Virus record (IMG/VR): IMGVR_UViG_3300025647_000034
Coordinates: 1 to 62,767 of that record
From: a virus
Direction: 5' to 3' (one strand)
DNA: 62,767 nt
Within the stretch, counting starts at the first letter, position 1. Every line of letters starts with the position of its first letter. The notes below the pieces were generated by a model that saw only the letters and a program-made list of their open reading frames with translations, did no database searches and was not told the DNA's origin. Positions 25,864 to 31,215 of the stretch are shown here, in pieces. A program made the translations under genes and the position numbers.

Positions 25864-26183
25864 ATCTCGTTCCATTTAGGGTCTTCTAGGTCGACCATGA
25901 CTTGCATGGAATCTTCTAGGTCCTCGGTCCAAATGGTCACCCATACTAGGTCGCCAATTATTGTGGCGTTGTACCCGTTTTCTTCTAGGTATGCATGGAC
26001 GGCCTCTGCCTTGCTCATGGCGACGAACTCTCTGTATTCCTCGCCATCGTTGAACTCTTGGATAGACTTGTAGTCGGTGCCAAAGTGCTCGTTGTGCTCT
26101 TGAATCATTAACTCCACATCTTGGAAGGTAAGGTTCACGACGAGAGCATCTGCGTCGTCTGTTTCGTTGTAATAAAATTTCAT
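25860..26183 (-). CDS. Acidic protein of unknown function (107 aa)
   Basis: Strongly acidic, with possible helices in the first half (VELMIQEHNEHFGTDY, MSKAEAVHAYLEENG) and strands in the second (IIGDLVWVTIWTEDL). High negative charge is typical of small early phage proteins that bind host enzymes or mimic DNA, but no target can be named. Confidence 0.72.
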   Translation of the reverse strand: MKFYYNETDDADALVVNLTFQDVELMIQEHNEHFGTDYKSIQEFNDGEEYREFVAMSKAEAVHAYLEENGYNATIIGDLVWVTIWTEDLEDSMQVMVDLEDPKWNEI

Positions 26184-26185
26184 GG

Positions 26186-26551
26186 TTATATTTCGTTTTC
26201 TAGTTCATGGTTTGCTGTGTATAAGTGCCCGTCTACCCATACTGAGATGACATTCCCTTGGTTGTCTCGAACAACACGGGTCTGCTCAGTTGTTACATGG
26301 TGGTTGTACTCGTGTTGGTGGACCTCTCTCTCACTATCATCGAAGCACTCTGCAACAAGGTCGTCGATGTGAAACTTGTACTGGGCCAAGTTGTCGGCCA
26401 AGGCCTTGTCGCCATGGTCGAGAGCGGCCTCTATGTCTTGCTCTAGCCACTCGCTTAGGTCCTCCAAGGTGTTGACGATTTGGCTGTCTGTACTTCTCGT
26501 GAATGAGAATAGGTTGAGCGCAAGGCTCACGATGAAGATTGTCTTTTTCAT
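26186..26551 (-). CDS. Protein with hydrophobic N-terminus, possibly exported (121 aa)
   Basis: The N-terminus MKKTIFIVSLALNLFSFTRS looks like a signal peptide or membrane anchor. The rest is acidic and His-rich (LDHGDKALADNLAQYKFHIDD, EREVHQHEYNHHV). The leader before its ATG has the sequence AAATCAAACTATT, the same as that before the 27168 gene, although no structured RNA element precedes it. Confidence 0.68.
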   Translation of the reverse strand: MKKTIFIVSLALNLFSFTRSTDSQIVNTLEDLSEWLEQDIEAALDHGDKALADNLAQYKFHIDDLVAECFDDSEREVHQHEYNHHVTTEQTRVVRDNQGNVISVWVDGHLYTANHELENEI

Positions 26552-26572
26552 AATAGTTTGATTTAGGGTTGG

Positions 26573-26821
26573 TTATAGGTACTTGGTCCTGATTTCTTTT
26601 TTGATTACATTCATTCGGTCCTTGGCGATTTGCTCTTCGGTCCAAGAGTCGTCGTCGTCGTTCCGATAGGCGGTTACTAGGGCGTCTAGCCATTCGCCAA
26701 TGGCGTACGCCTCGACCAACTCAAACCTAGCGTCTAGGTACATGGTCACTAGTTCTTCGAATGTGACTCGCTTCGAGAGGTCCTCGACCTCCATGGCGAT
26801 TACTTCAGGCTTGAGTTTCAT
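26573..26821 (-). CDS. Acidic helical protein (82 aa)
   Basis: Predicted to be mostly helical (VTFEELVTMYLDARFELVEA, GEWLDALVTAYRNDDDDSW). Starts with an ATGA overlap to the upstream gene. Function unknown. Confidence 0.68.
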   Translation of the reverse strand: MKLKPEVIAMEVEDLSKRVTFEELVTMYLDARFELVEAYAIGEWLDALVTAYRNDDDDSWTEEQIAKDRMNVIKKEIRTKYL

Positions 26822-27168
26822 TCTCCGTCCTCCTCTCGATTTTGTACGCTGTCCAAAGAGTCAAAGTACTCGGTGATTAAGTCCCATGCGGCATCTGCCT
26901 TGCTTAGGTCGTTGTTCAGTTGCAAGACATCTAGCGTCGCCAGAATCATTGCGGATTCGATTTTTGTTAGCATAGTTTGATTTTTTGTTGATGGCTCGAT
27001 GCCATAGGTGTTGTTGTTGTCGAATGAATGGCCTTCGTCAATCAAAGATTCGCTCAAGTCGTCATAGATTTGATAGACCTCATGATTTGACTGGTGGAGT
27101 GATTTCGCTTCAGATGCGTCAACTATGTGCCATGTGAAGTTGTCTGGGGTTGTGATTGTTTTTTTCAT
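26818..27168 (-). CDS. Acidic protein of unknown function (116 aa)
   Basis: First gene after tRNA-like element 1; its ATG lies 18 bases after the GCCA end of that element. The N-terminal half is polar (FTWHIVDASEAKSLHQSNHE) and the C-terminal half helical (KIESAMILATLDVLQLNNDL). No recognised domain. Confidence 0.7.
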   Translation of the reverse strand: MKKTITTPDNFTWHIVDASEAKSLHQSNHEVYQIYDDLSESLIDEGHSFDNNNTYGIEPSTKNQTMLTKIESAMILATLDVLQLNNDLSKADAAWDLITEYFDSLDSVQNREEDGE

Positions 27169-27186
27169 AATAGTTTGATTTATGTT

Positions 27187-27235
27187 TGGCTCCCCACCTA
27201 GGTCATGAGCCTTCGCCTTCTATAGGTGGTGGGGA
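27187..27235 (-). ncRNA. tRNA-like mini-element 1 (49 nt)
   Basis: Read on the minus strand: an 8-bp perfect stem TCCCCACC with GGTGGGGA, a 14-nt linker ending GGCG, a hairpin with stem AGG/CCT and a 7-nt loop CTCATGA, the closing stem strand, then GCCA. It resembles a tRNA acceptor stem coaxial with a T arm, with the D and anticodon arms replaced by the linker and the CCA tail encoded. It starts 6 bases after the stop codon of the 27242 gene and ends 18 bases before the ATG at 27168. Elements at 28273 and 28966 have the same layout with compensatory stem changes. Confidence 0.65.
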
Positions 27236-27241
27236 TGGGTG

Positions 27242-27508
27242 CTACCCGTGGAAATCTAGGTCGGGGTAGACATGGATGGTGTCGGGGTCACCGAACTTGG
27301 TCTGGAACTTGTAGAACAAGTCGCCAAGGTCGTTGCCTTGCTTCTCATGCCACTTGCAGAATTCGTCGAAGCGGTAGCGTGGCACGACCAAGTAGCCCAT
27401 GTCGTAGTTGTCGTATTGCAACTCGGGGTCGGGGCTGATGTACTGCGTGTGAAGGTTGCTGTCTCTGTAGAACAAGCGGTGGTCCCTTCTGAAACTTACG
27501 CCTTCCAT
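27242..27508 (-). CDS. Protein of unknown function (88 aa)
   Basis: Start ATG 27508 (MEGVSFRRDHRLFYRD) overlaps the stop of the 30-residue gene (TAATG). Rich in Tyr, Phe and Asp (YISPDPELQYDNYDMGYLVV). Its stop codon is followed 6 bases later by tRNA-like element 1. Confidence 0.7.
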   Translation of the reverse strand: MEGVSFRRDHRLFYRDSNLHTQYISPDPELQYDNYDMGYLVVPRYRFDEFCKWHEKQGNDLGDLFYKFQTKFGDPDTIHVYPDLDFHG

Positions 27509-27600
27509 TATCCGAAGATGATTAAGGCGAACAGACATGCCGCAAGAGCGGGTAACAAGGCTAAAAAGCCAACTAGGGTTTCTTTTAAATCTTGATTCAT
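27508..27600 (-). CDS. Tiny membrane protein (30 aa)
   Basis: ATG 27600, 2 bases after the preceding stop, and a TAA that overlaps the next start (TAATG). One hydrophobic helix (LVGFLALLPALAACLFALII) fills most of the peptide, so it would insert in the membrane. The exact fit and strong hydrophobicity support it despite its size. Confidence 0.55.
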   Translation of the reverse strand: MNQDLKETLVGFLALLPALAACLFALIIFG

Positions 27601-27602
27601 GG

Positions 27603-27995
27603 TTAGAAAATTTGAATGGGTTCGAAAGATGTTGATACGAATGTGTTGTCTACTAGGTCTGCGACTTGGAATTGGCGTTCATCAAGTTTGTTGCACAAGG
27701 CCTTGGCTTGATGATGGTGAAGGCCTTTCTTCACAAGGCCAATCTTTTCGCCTCTGAAGAACTGCGCTACACCCCATCTTGGGGGTAGTTCAGTCACTAC
27801 CCAATCGCTGTCGTAGTTCAGTTCCTCGACAGCAAAATCTGTCACCTCTCGAATATCGAATCGGTACACATTGCTGCTTACCTTGTCGATGCGAATCAGT
27901 GGCTTGAAGCCTTGAAGAGCGACGATTAAGTTCATGTGCTCGTCGATGAATTCTTGTGGGTCGTAGCCCTCGTAATAAGTTACTAGTTTGTTCAT
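27603..27995 (-). CDS. Protein of unknown function (130 aa)
   Basis: Mixed alpha/beta protein (NLIVALQGFKPLIRID, VTELPPRWGVAQFFRGEKIG, HHHQAKALCNKLDERQ). No recognised domain. It lies 5 bases after the preceding gene. Confidence 0.7.
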   Translation of the reverse strand: MNKLVTYYEGYDPQEFIDEHMNLIVALQGFKPLIRIDKVSSNVYRFDIREVTDFAVEELNYDSDWVVTELPPRWGVAQFFRGEKIGLVKKGLHHHQAKALCNKLDERQFQVADLVDNTFVSTSFEPIQIF

Positions 27996-28000
27996 GGTTA

Positions 28001-28255
28001 TTAATAGTTAGTCCAATCGTCTGATTCGTCGTTGTTAAGGTCGGTAGCAATTAAGATGTTCTCGATGTGAGACCAAGCGTAGTCGGCCACATCAGTGGGT
28101 CGATAAAGGTCGAAGCCATTGTCGATGGCCCATGCCTTAAACTGACGGGCGTCCTCCTCAGCGAATGCCAAGCGGCGCTTCAGTTCGTTGATTTGCTTGA
28201 TGGCGTCACTCAAGGTGGCGGCCAATTCTTGTTCGGTCATTTTGTGATTTTTCAT
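28001..28255 (-). CDS. Helical protein of unknown function (84 aa)
   Basis: The first half is a probable coiled coil (ELAATLSDAIKQINELKRRL), followed by an Asp/Asn-rich tail. It is the first gene after tRNA-like element 2, 17 bases from its GCCA end. An internal start (MTEQELAATL) 5 codons later is also possible. Confidence 0.68.
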   Translation of the reverse strand: MKNHKMTEQELAATLSDAIKQINELKRRLAFAEEDARQFKAWAIDNGFDLYRPTDVADYAWSHIENILIATDLNNDESDDWTNY

Positions 28256-28272
28256 CTTAGTTTGATTAGGTT

Positions 28273-28321
28273 TGGCTCCCTGAGTGAGTCATGAACTCTC
28301 GCCGTCTTATGGGCTCAGGGA
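28273..28321 (-). ncRNA. tRNA-like mini-element 2 (49 nt)
   Basis: Minus strand: stem TCCCTGAG with CTCAGGGA (8 perfect pairs), 14-nt linker ending GGCG, hairpin stem GAG/CTC with loop TTCATGA, then GCCA. It has the same lengths at every position as elements 1 and 3 but different paired bases, which is covariation. It begins 9 bases after the stop of the 28331 gene and ends 17 bases before the ATG at 28255. Confidence 0.65.
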
Positions 28322-28330
28322 AGGTTGTGG

Positions 28331-28687
28331 TTAGTACCACTCGGTGTAGTAACACATGTCGTCGGCGTAGGCCGCCTCGATGATGTCGGCGTTTGACATG
28401 GTGGCGGGGTAGCCGCATGACTCTCTAAGGTACTTGGCCGCAAGGTCGGCGTCGTCGGTGTAACGGGCGCCATCTGCGATGCAAAAGCCCTCATTGAAAA
28501 CCTTGCCCGTCCAAGAGCAGACACGATGGTCGTCTGCGTCTTCTGAGTGGGTGAACAAAAGTGTCGTAGACCTGATGAACTCGACAGCCTTGTCTCTAGT
28601 CTCAAATGTGTCAAGCAGTTCGCCTGAAAGGGCATAGTATGCCGACCATGTCAGGTTGAAATTTGGGGTTAAGATTACTTCTCTCAT
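28331..28687 (-). CDS. Protein of unknown function (118 aa)
   Basis: Aromatic and acidic. SGELLDTFETRDKAVEFIRS and ADDHRVCSWTGKVFNE suggest a small alpha/beta fold. It lies 6 bases after the preceding gene; its stop codon is followed by tRNA-like element 2. Confidence 0.7.
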   Translation of the reverse strand: MREVILTPNFNLTWSAYYALSGELLDTFETRDKAVEFIRSTTLLFTHSEDADDHRVCSWTGKVFNEGFCIADGARYTDDADLAAKYLRESCGYPATMSNADIIEAAYADDMCYYTEWY

Positions 28688-28693
28688 GGTGGT

Positions 28694-28948
28694 TTAGTAT
28701 GTGATAATGTGGTCGGTTGAGATTCCAATTGACTTGCAAGTATCGAAGCCTTGCTCAGTTAGGCAGAACATGTAGCCCATGTCCATTCCCTCGTAGGCGT
28801 CGTAGACTAGGCCCTTCTTGATGAGCGACCCTAGGACGCCCTTCTCTTGGTTGCCGCAGACCTCTTGAAAGCCTGAGTAGTTGTCTTCGGTTTGTTCCCA
28901 CGCTACCTTTTCCAAGGTGGCAGTTTCTAGTTGTGTTAGATTTGTCAT
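28694..28948 (-). CDS. Small winged-helix-like protein (84 aa)
   Basis: The pattern of a helical start, LGSLIKKGLVYDAYEGMDMG and FCLTEQGFDTCKSIG resembles the recognition helix and wing of a small winged-helix protein (rLvkKGlv...yxLTxxG). It could be a transcription factor or an antagonist of one; this is inferred from pattern only. First gene after tRNA-like element 3. Confidence 0.65.
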   Translation of the reverse strand: MTNLTQLETATLEKVAWEQTEDNYSGFQEVCGNQEKGVLGSLIKKGLVYDAYEGMDMGYMFCLTEQGFDTCKSIGISTDHIITY

Positions 28949-28965
28949 AATAGTTTAGATTGGGT

Positions 28966-29014
28966 TGGCTCCCCGCCTAGGTCTCGAACCTACGCTGTCT
29001 CTCAGTGACGGGGA
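28966..29014 (-). ncRNA. tRNA-like mini-element 3 (49 nt)
   Basis: Minus strand: stem TCCCCGTC with GGCGGGGA (8 pairs including one G-T), 14-nt linker ending AGCG, hairpin TAGG/CCTA with a canonical T-loop TTCGAGA, then GCCA. Of the three it has the best T-arm match. It begins 7 bases after the stop codon of the 29022 gene and ends 17 bases before the ATG at 28948. Confidence 0.68.
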
Positions 29015-29021
29015 TGGGTGG

Positions 29022-29249
29022 TTAGTCTCGGTTGATGCTGTAAAGCATGTGCCAAAAGTCATCCAAGAATCCATCAACATCGTTGAATCGTTGTGCGATT
29101 GCTTGGTCGCTGTCGTCAGACCAATCGTCGTAGGTCTCTCTCATCCTGTCTGAGATTTTGTACTTGGCGTGGAGCCTACGCATCTTGTCGCAGACAGCAG
29201 CGATGTCATTCTCCATGGATAGGAGTTGTTTGTCGGTGAACTTTTTCAT
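29022..29249 (-). CDS. Helical protein downstream of the hammerhead ribozyme (75 aa)
   Basis: ATG 29249 (MKKFTDKQLLSMENDI). Predicted all-helical, rich in Asp and Met (CDKMRRLHAKYKISDRMRE). Ribozyme cleavage would leave its mRNA with a 19-nt leader. Function unknown. Confidence 0.7.
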   Translation of the reverse strand: MKKFTDKQLLSMENDIAAVCDKMRRLHAKYKISDRMRETYDDWSDDSDQAIAQRFNDVDGFLDDFWHMLYSINRD

Positions 29250-29262
29250 GGTGGTATTGTTT

Positions 29263-29312
29263 GTCAAAGACGCCCGAGGGCGTTTCGGCTATTGAAGCCT
29301 CATCAGTTTGAC
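29263..29312 (-). ncRNA. Hammerhead ribozyme, type I
   Basis: Minus-strand RNA carries every core element in order. Stem I is GUCAAA pairing with UUUGAC. Then come CUGAUGA, stem II GGCU/AGCC with a 5-nt loop, and GAAA. Stem III is CGCC/GGCG with a CUCG loop, followed by the GUC cleavage triplet. Stem I holds both open ends, hence type I. Cleavage is predicted between 29269 and 29268. It begins at the base after the stop codon of the 29313 gene and leaves a 19-base leader before the ATG at 29249. I found no mismatch in the conserved core. Confidence 0.92.
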
Positions 29313-29492
29313 TTAGTTTTTAAAACTTGACAAATAGTGGTCTACATCGTCTTGGTTCAATCCAAAAAAGACCTCAATTTCGCCATTTGGTTTTTTGATT
29401 TTAACAATGTGTCTTTTGAAATTCCAACAGGCATTTGGCATTTCTACATAGTTCTCAATTACTTCAATCGTGTTGTTTTGTTCGTTGTTCAT
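29313..29492 (-). CDS. Small protein of unknown function, first gene of the leftward arm (59 aa)
   Basis: ATG 29492, stop TAA 29313-29315. A beta-rich sequence (CWNFKRHIVKIKKPNGEIEV) is followed by an acidic helix (QDDVDHYLSS). The tRNA-like element 4 ends 16 bases upstream of its start, and the hammerhead ribozyme begins directly after its stop. Confidence 0.68.
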   Translation of the reverse strand: MNNEQNNTIEVIENYVEMPNACWNFKRHIVKIKKPNGEIEVFFGLNQDDVDHYLSSFKN

Positions 29493-29508
29493 AATGGTTT
29501 AGTTTAAG

Positions 29509-29599
29509 TGGCTCCACAAGGCCCGACTCGAACGGGCGGCAAACCTATTGGCTTGGGAAGTATGTAGTGCTCACCTAGTGGCGTTAAGGTGTGGGTGGA
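29509..29599 (-). ncRNA. Longer tRNA-like element 4 (about 91 nt)
   Basis: Minus strand: a canonical T arm (GCCCG, loop TTCGAGT, CGGGC) is followed by an acceptor-like strand and an encoded GCCA. The 5' side has TCCAC pairing with GTGGA, a possible D-like stem ACCT/AGGT and a variable-arm-like hairpin (CAAGCC/GGTTTG). I cannot form a normal anticodon stem, so this is not a clear functional tRNA. It ends 16 bases before the first gene of the operon, like the shorter elements. The 5' boundary is uncertain; TGGCTCC at 29601-29607 could extend the outer stem. Confidence 0.5.
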
Positions 29600-29724
29600 G
29601 GGAGCCATCCCTCGGCACTATGCAATAGTATCAGTAAGTCAAAGAGCGGTTGTTGATGTAATTCAACGATACAAAGTTGGGGAGAGGTTTTGACTCCACC
29701 AAATTTTTCTTGAAGAAATGTGGA

Positions 29725-29743
29725 ATTTAGAATGATTCTAAAT
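29725..29743. repeat. 19-bp palindrome, operator-like
   Basis: ATTTAGAAT-G-ATTCTAAAT is a perfect 9+1+9 palindrome. Its half-site TTTAGA/TCTAAA also occurs in the palindrome at 29940-29962, so both may bind the same dimeric protein. Confidence 0.6.
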
Positions 29744-29939
29744 AATACTCATTGAATATCAATCAGTTAGCCCTAAAAAAAGTTTTATGCAAAATGAGGG
29801 CCTAAGGGACTAAGCACATGTGGGGCTAGGTTTTTGGGGCGAAGTTGAGGGGCTCGAGGGGGTAAACCCCTCCTTCTAGGTGGTAGGAAGTGGGGTAAGG
29901 TGGGGCTAGGCGGGGCCGAGTGGACCTGCTCACTGCTGC

Positions 29940-29962
29940 CTATTTAGATTGATTCTAAATAG
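29940..29962. repeat. 23-bp palindrome, operator-like
   Basis: CTATTTAGA and TCTAAATAG flank a 5-base spacer (TTGAT). It is perfectly paired and related in half-site to the palindrome at 29725-29743, 217 bp centre to centre. Confidence 0.6.
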
Positions 29963-30202
29963 TTTACTGCTAGACGATGGGCCTAGACGGGGCAAAATTG
30001 CGTGGCCATCCTGTAGCAGTTTGTGTAGTTTGGCGGGGCTAGGTGGTGTGGCCTAGGTGACCTAGGTAAGCCCTACCGACGGGCCAACCAAAACCCCAAA
30101 AAATCGGGGAAGGCCGAGCGAAATCCCGACCCCCCCGGTCGAAAAAAGTCGGTTTCCGGATCGGGCGGGTGGGCGTGAAATTATACTATTACCCTCAACC
30201 CC

Positions 30203-30210
30203 TACATTTG
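30203..30210 (+). promoter_or_regulatory. TAnnTTTG -7 box, 4 bases before a start codon
   Basis: TACATTTG followed by four bases and ATG 30215. The spacing predicts a leaderless or near-leaderless mRNA. Confidence 0.7.
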
Positions 30211-30214
30211 CGAC

Positions 30215-30364
30215 ATGGTTATTTCTATAGAATCCCGACTCCGCTACGGCCTACTGCTAGGCTTCCAGTTGTACAATCCTGACGACGAGGATCCGTACTA
30301 TGAGATTGTAATCGACCTTTTGGTGGTCCGTTTGAGCTTTGCTTGGATGCCAAAGATGGATTAA
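30215..30364 (+). CDS. Small protein, first gene of the rightward arm (49 aa)
   Basis: ATG 30215 immediately follows a promoter box. The sequence (RLRYGLLLGFQLYNPDDEDP, then YYEIVIDLLVV) has two amphipathic strands around an acidic turn. As far as I recall, similar ~50-residue proteins occur in many Bacteroidota phages; function unknown. It was identified from the promoter-start arrangement and clean reading frame. Confidence 0.7.
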   Translation: MVISIESRLRYGLLLGFQLYNPDDEDPYYEIVIDLLVVRLSFAWMPKMD

Positions 30365-30393
30365 AAAATGCTAAAACATTTTGGACAAACTCC

Positions 30394-30409
30394 ATCGCAA
30401 TAATGCGAT
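30394..30409. repeat. Inverted repeat ATCGCA-N4-TGCGAT
   Basis: A perfect 6+4+6 inverted repeat just after the small gene at 30215. It could be a terminator stem or a binding site. It is followed by ACATAACATTATGTT, which contains another short palindrome (AACATTATGTT). Confidence 0.45.
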
Positions 30410-30443
30410 AATGACATTTCTGTGACATAACATTATGTTAAGT

Positions 30444-30643
30444 AGTGCTGTTTCACGGTTTCACGGACAAAACAGCACTATTGTACATTTAAAACAGCAT
30501 CGTGTAACTTATTGATTTTCATAGAAATACTTTTTTCAATGCTCTAATGCTGTTTTTTTTACAGTTTTCAGAAAATTTAAAAAGTATAAAAGAAGAATAA
30601 AATAAAAAAGAAAAAGAGAGCTTCAAAACAGCATTTCTACATT
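30444..30643. repeat. Control region B: AACAGCA/TGCTGTT repeats
   Basis: Five copies of GCTGTTT or its complement (near 30447, 30470, 30492, 30549 and 30626). AGTGCTGTTT and AAACAGCACT at 30444-30479 form a hairpin whose loop holds two TTTCACGG units. The order of motifs mirrors region A at 24391-24580, in inverted orientation on the map. It lies directly upstream of the promoter for the 30681 gene, as region A lies upstream of the 24377 gene. Confidence 0.75.
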
Positions 30644-30668
30644 ATTTACTTCAAATGAAAAAAATCCG

Positions 30669-30676
30669 TATATTTG
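30669..30676 (+). promoter_or_regulatory. TAnnTTTG -7 box, 4 bases before ATG 30681
   Basis: TATATTTG with the 4-base spacing shared by nine rightward genes. Control region B lies immediately upstream. Confidence 0.75.
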
Positions 30677-30680
30677 CTCC

Positions 30681-31199
30681 ATGTACAAATGCATGCTAAC
30701 AAACAGATCATTCACTGACGTGGTTTCATACTGCAATGAAGTTGGTTTATCTACGTCATCCTTCTACTCGATGATGGAAGGTTATACCAGAAATATGTCG
30801 TTTGTCATCAAGGCGAATAGTTTTGGAGATGCTGCTCTATTGAAGAGGATCATTCAGATCAACGCACTTTCAAGATCAAGGGCTATTGTTGATACATCGA
30901 CTGGTCGTGTATGGAAGAGCATGGCCGCTCTTCTGAAGGATGGACATTCATACGACCACAAGACCATGGTTTCAATAACGGATATGTTAAAGGAGCGTGG
31001 CCTATATGAGGAGCCAAGGAAGTATGAAAAGAAGAAGTCTGGTCGTCCATCAAGGCCTGTTGTTAACCGTGAGACTGGAGAGGTTGTTGATAGCCTAACA
31101 AAGCTTGCTGATGTTCTAGGCTGTAGCATTGGGCATCTCCATAACAAGCTCAGTGTTGGATCATATTTAGGATGGTCCTTTAGCGATAGTGAACTGTAG
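30681..31199 (+). CDS. Putative DNA-binding protein with two NUMOD1-like repeats (172 aa)
   Basis: Two similar modules are visible: RAIVDTSTGRVWKSMAALLK and RPVVNRETGEVVDSLTKLAD. Each has T-G-(R/E)-V and a following helix, the layout of the DNA-binding NUMOD1 motif of homing endonucleases. The second is followed by VLGCSIGHLHNKLSV, a helix-turn-helix-like piece. There is no nuclease motif. A Lys-rich linker joins the modules. As the first large rightward gene behind control region B, it is a good candidate for a transcriptional regulator of the late arm. Confidence 0.65.
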   Translation: MYKCMLTNRSFTDVVSYCNEVGLSTSSFYSMMEGYTRNMSFVIKANSFGDAALLKRIIQINALSRSRAIVDTSTGRVWKSMAALLKDGHSYDHKTMVSITDMLKERGLYEEPRKYEKKKSGRPSRPVVNRETGEVVDSLTKLADVLGCSIGHLHNKLSVGSYLGWSFSDSEL

Positions 31200-31203
31200 G
31201 TAT

Positions 31204-31211
31204 TACCTTTG
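31204..31211 (+). promoter_or_regulatory. TAnnTTTG -7 box, 4 bases before ATG 31216
   Basis: TACCTTTG placed four bases before the endolysin start codon, supporting ATG 31216 over the upstream in-frame GTG. Confidence 0.7.
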
Positions 31212-31215
31212 CCTT

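Larger units (their letters stand above)
29600..30214. promoter_or_regulatory. Divergent intergenic region between the two arms
   Basis: About 600 bases without a convincing gene. The left part is AT-rich and holds one palindrome at 29725-29743; a related one lies at 29940-29962. The right part is strongly G-rich on the plus strand, with GGGGCTAGG repeated at 29822-29830, 29902-29910 and 30035-30043, a GAGGGG/CCCCTC hairpin near 29856 and several G runs. The leftward promoter should lie here; the best candidate is a near match (CAACTTTG read leftward) around 29680. It is a candidate origin or master control region. Confidence 0.55.

Noticed and set aside
26337-26693. Arg-rich 118-codon leftward frame across two small genes
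   Set aside because: It spans the junction of two well-packed genes in another frame and has composition typical of a shadow frame.
27187-29014. The 49-nt elements as further hammerhead or other known self-cleaving ribozymes
   Set aside because: They lack CUGANGA and GAAA, and I could not match them to twister, pistol, hatchet or HDV-like cores by eye.
29509-29599. Standard functional tRNA gene on the minus strand
   Set aside because: The T arm and CCA are good, but no 7-bp acceptor stem or anticodon stem with a 7-nt loop can be formed, so I list it only as tRNA-like.
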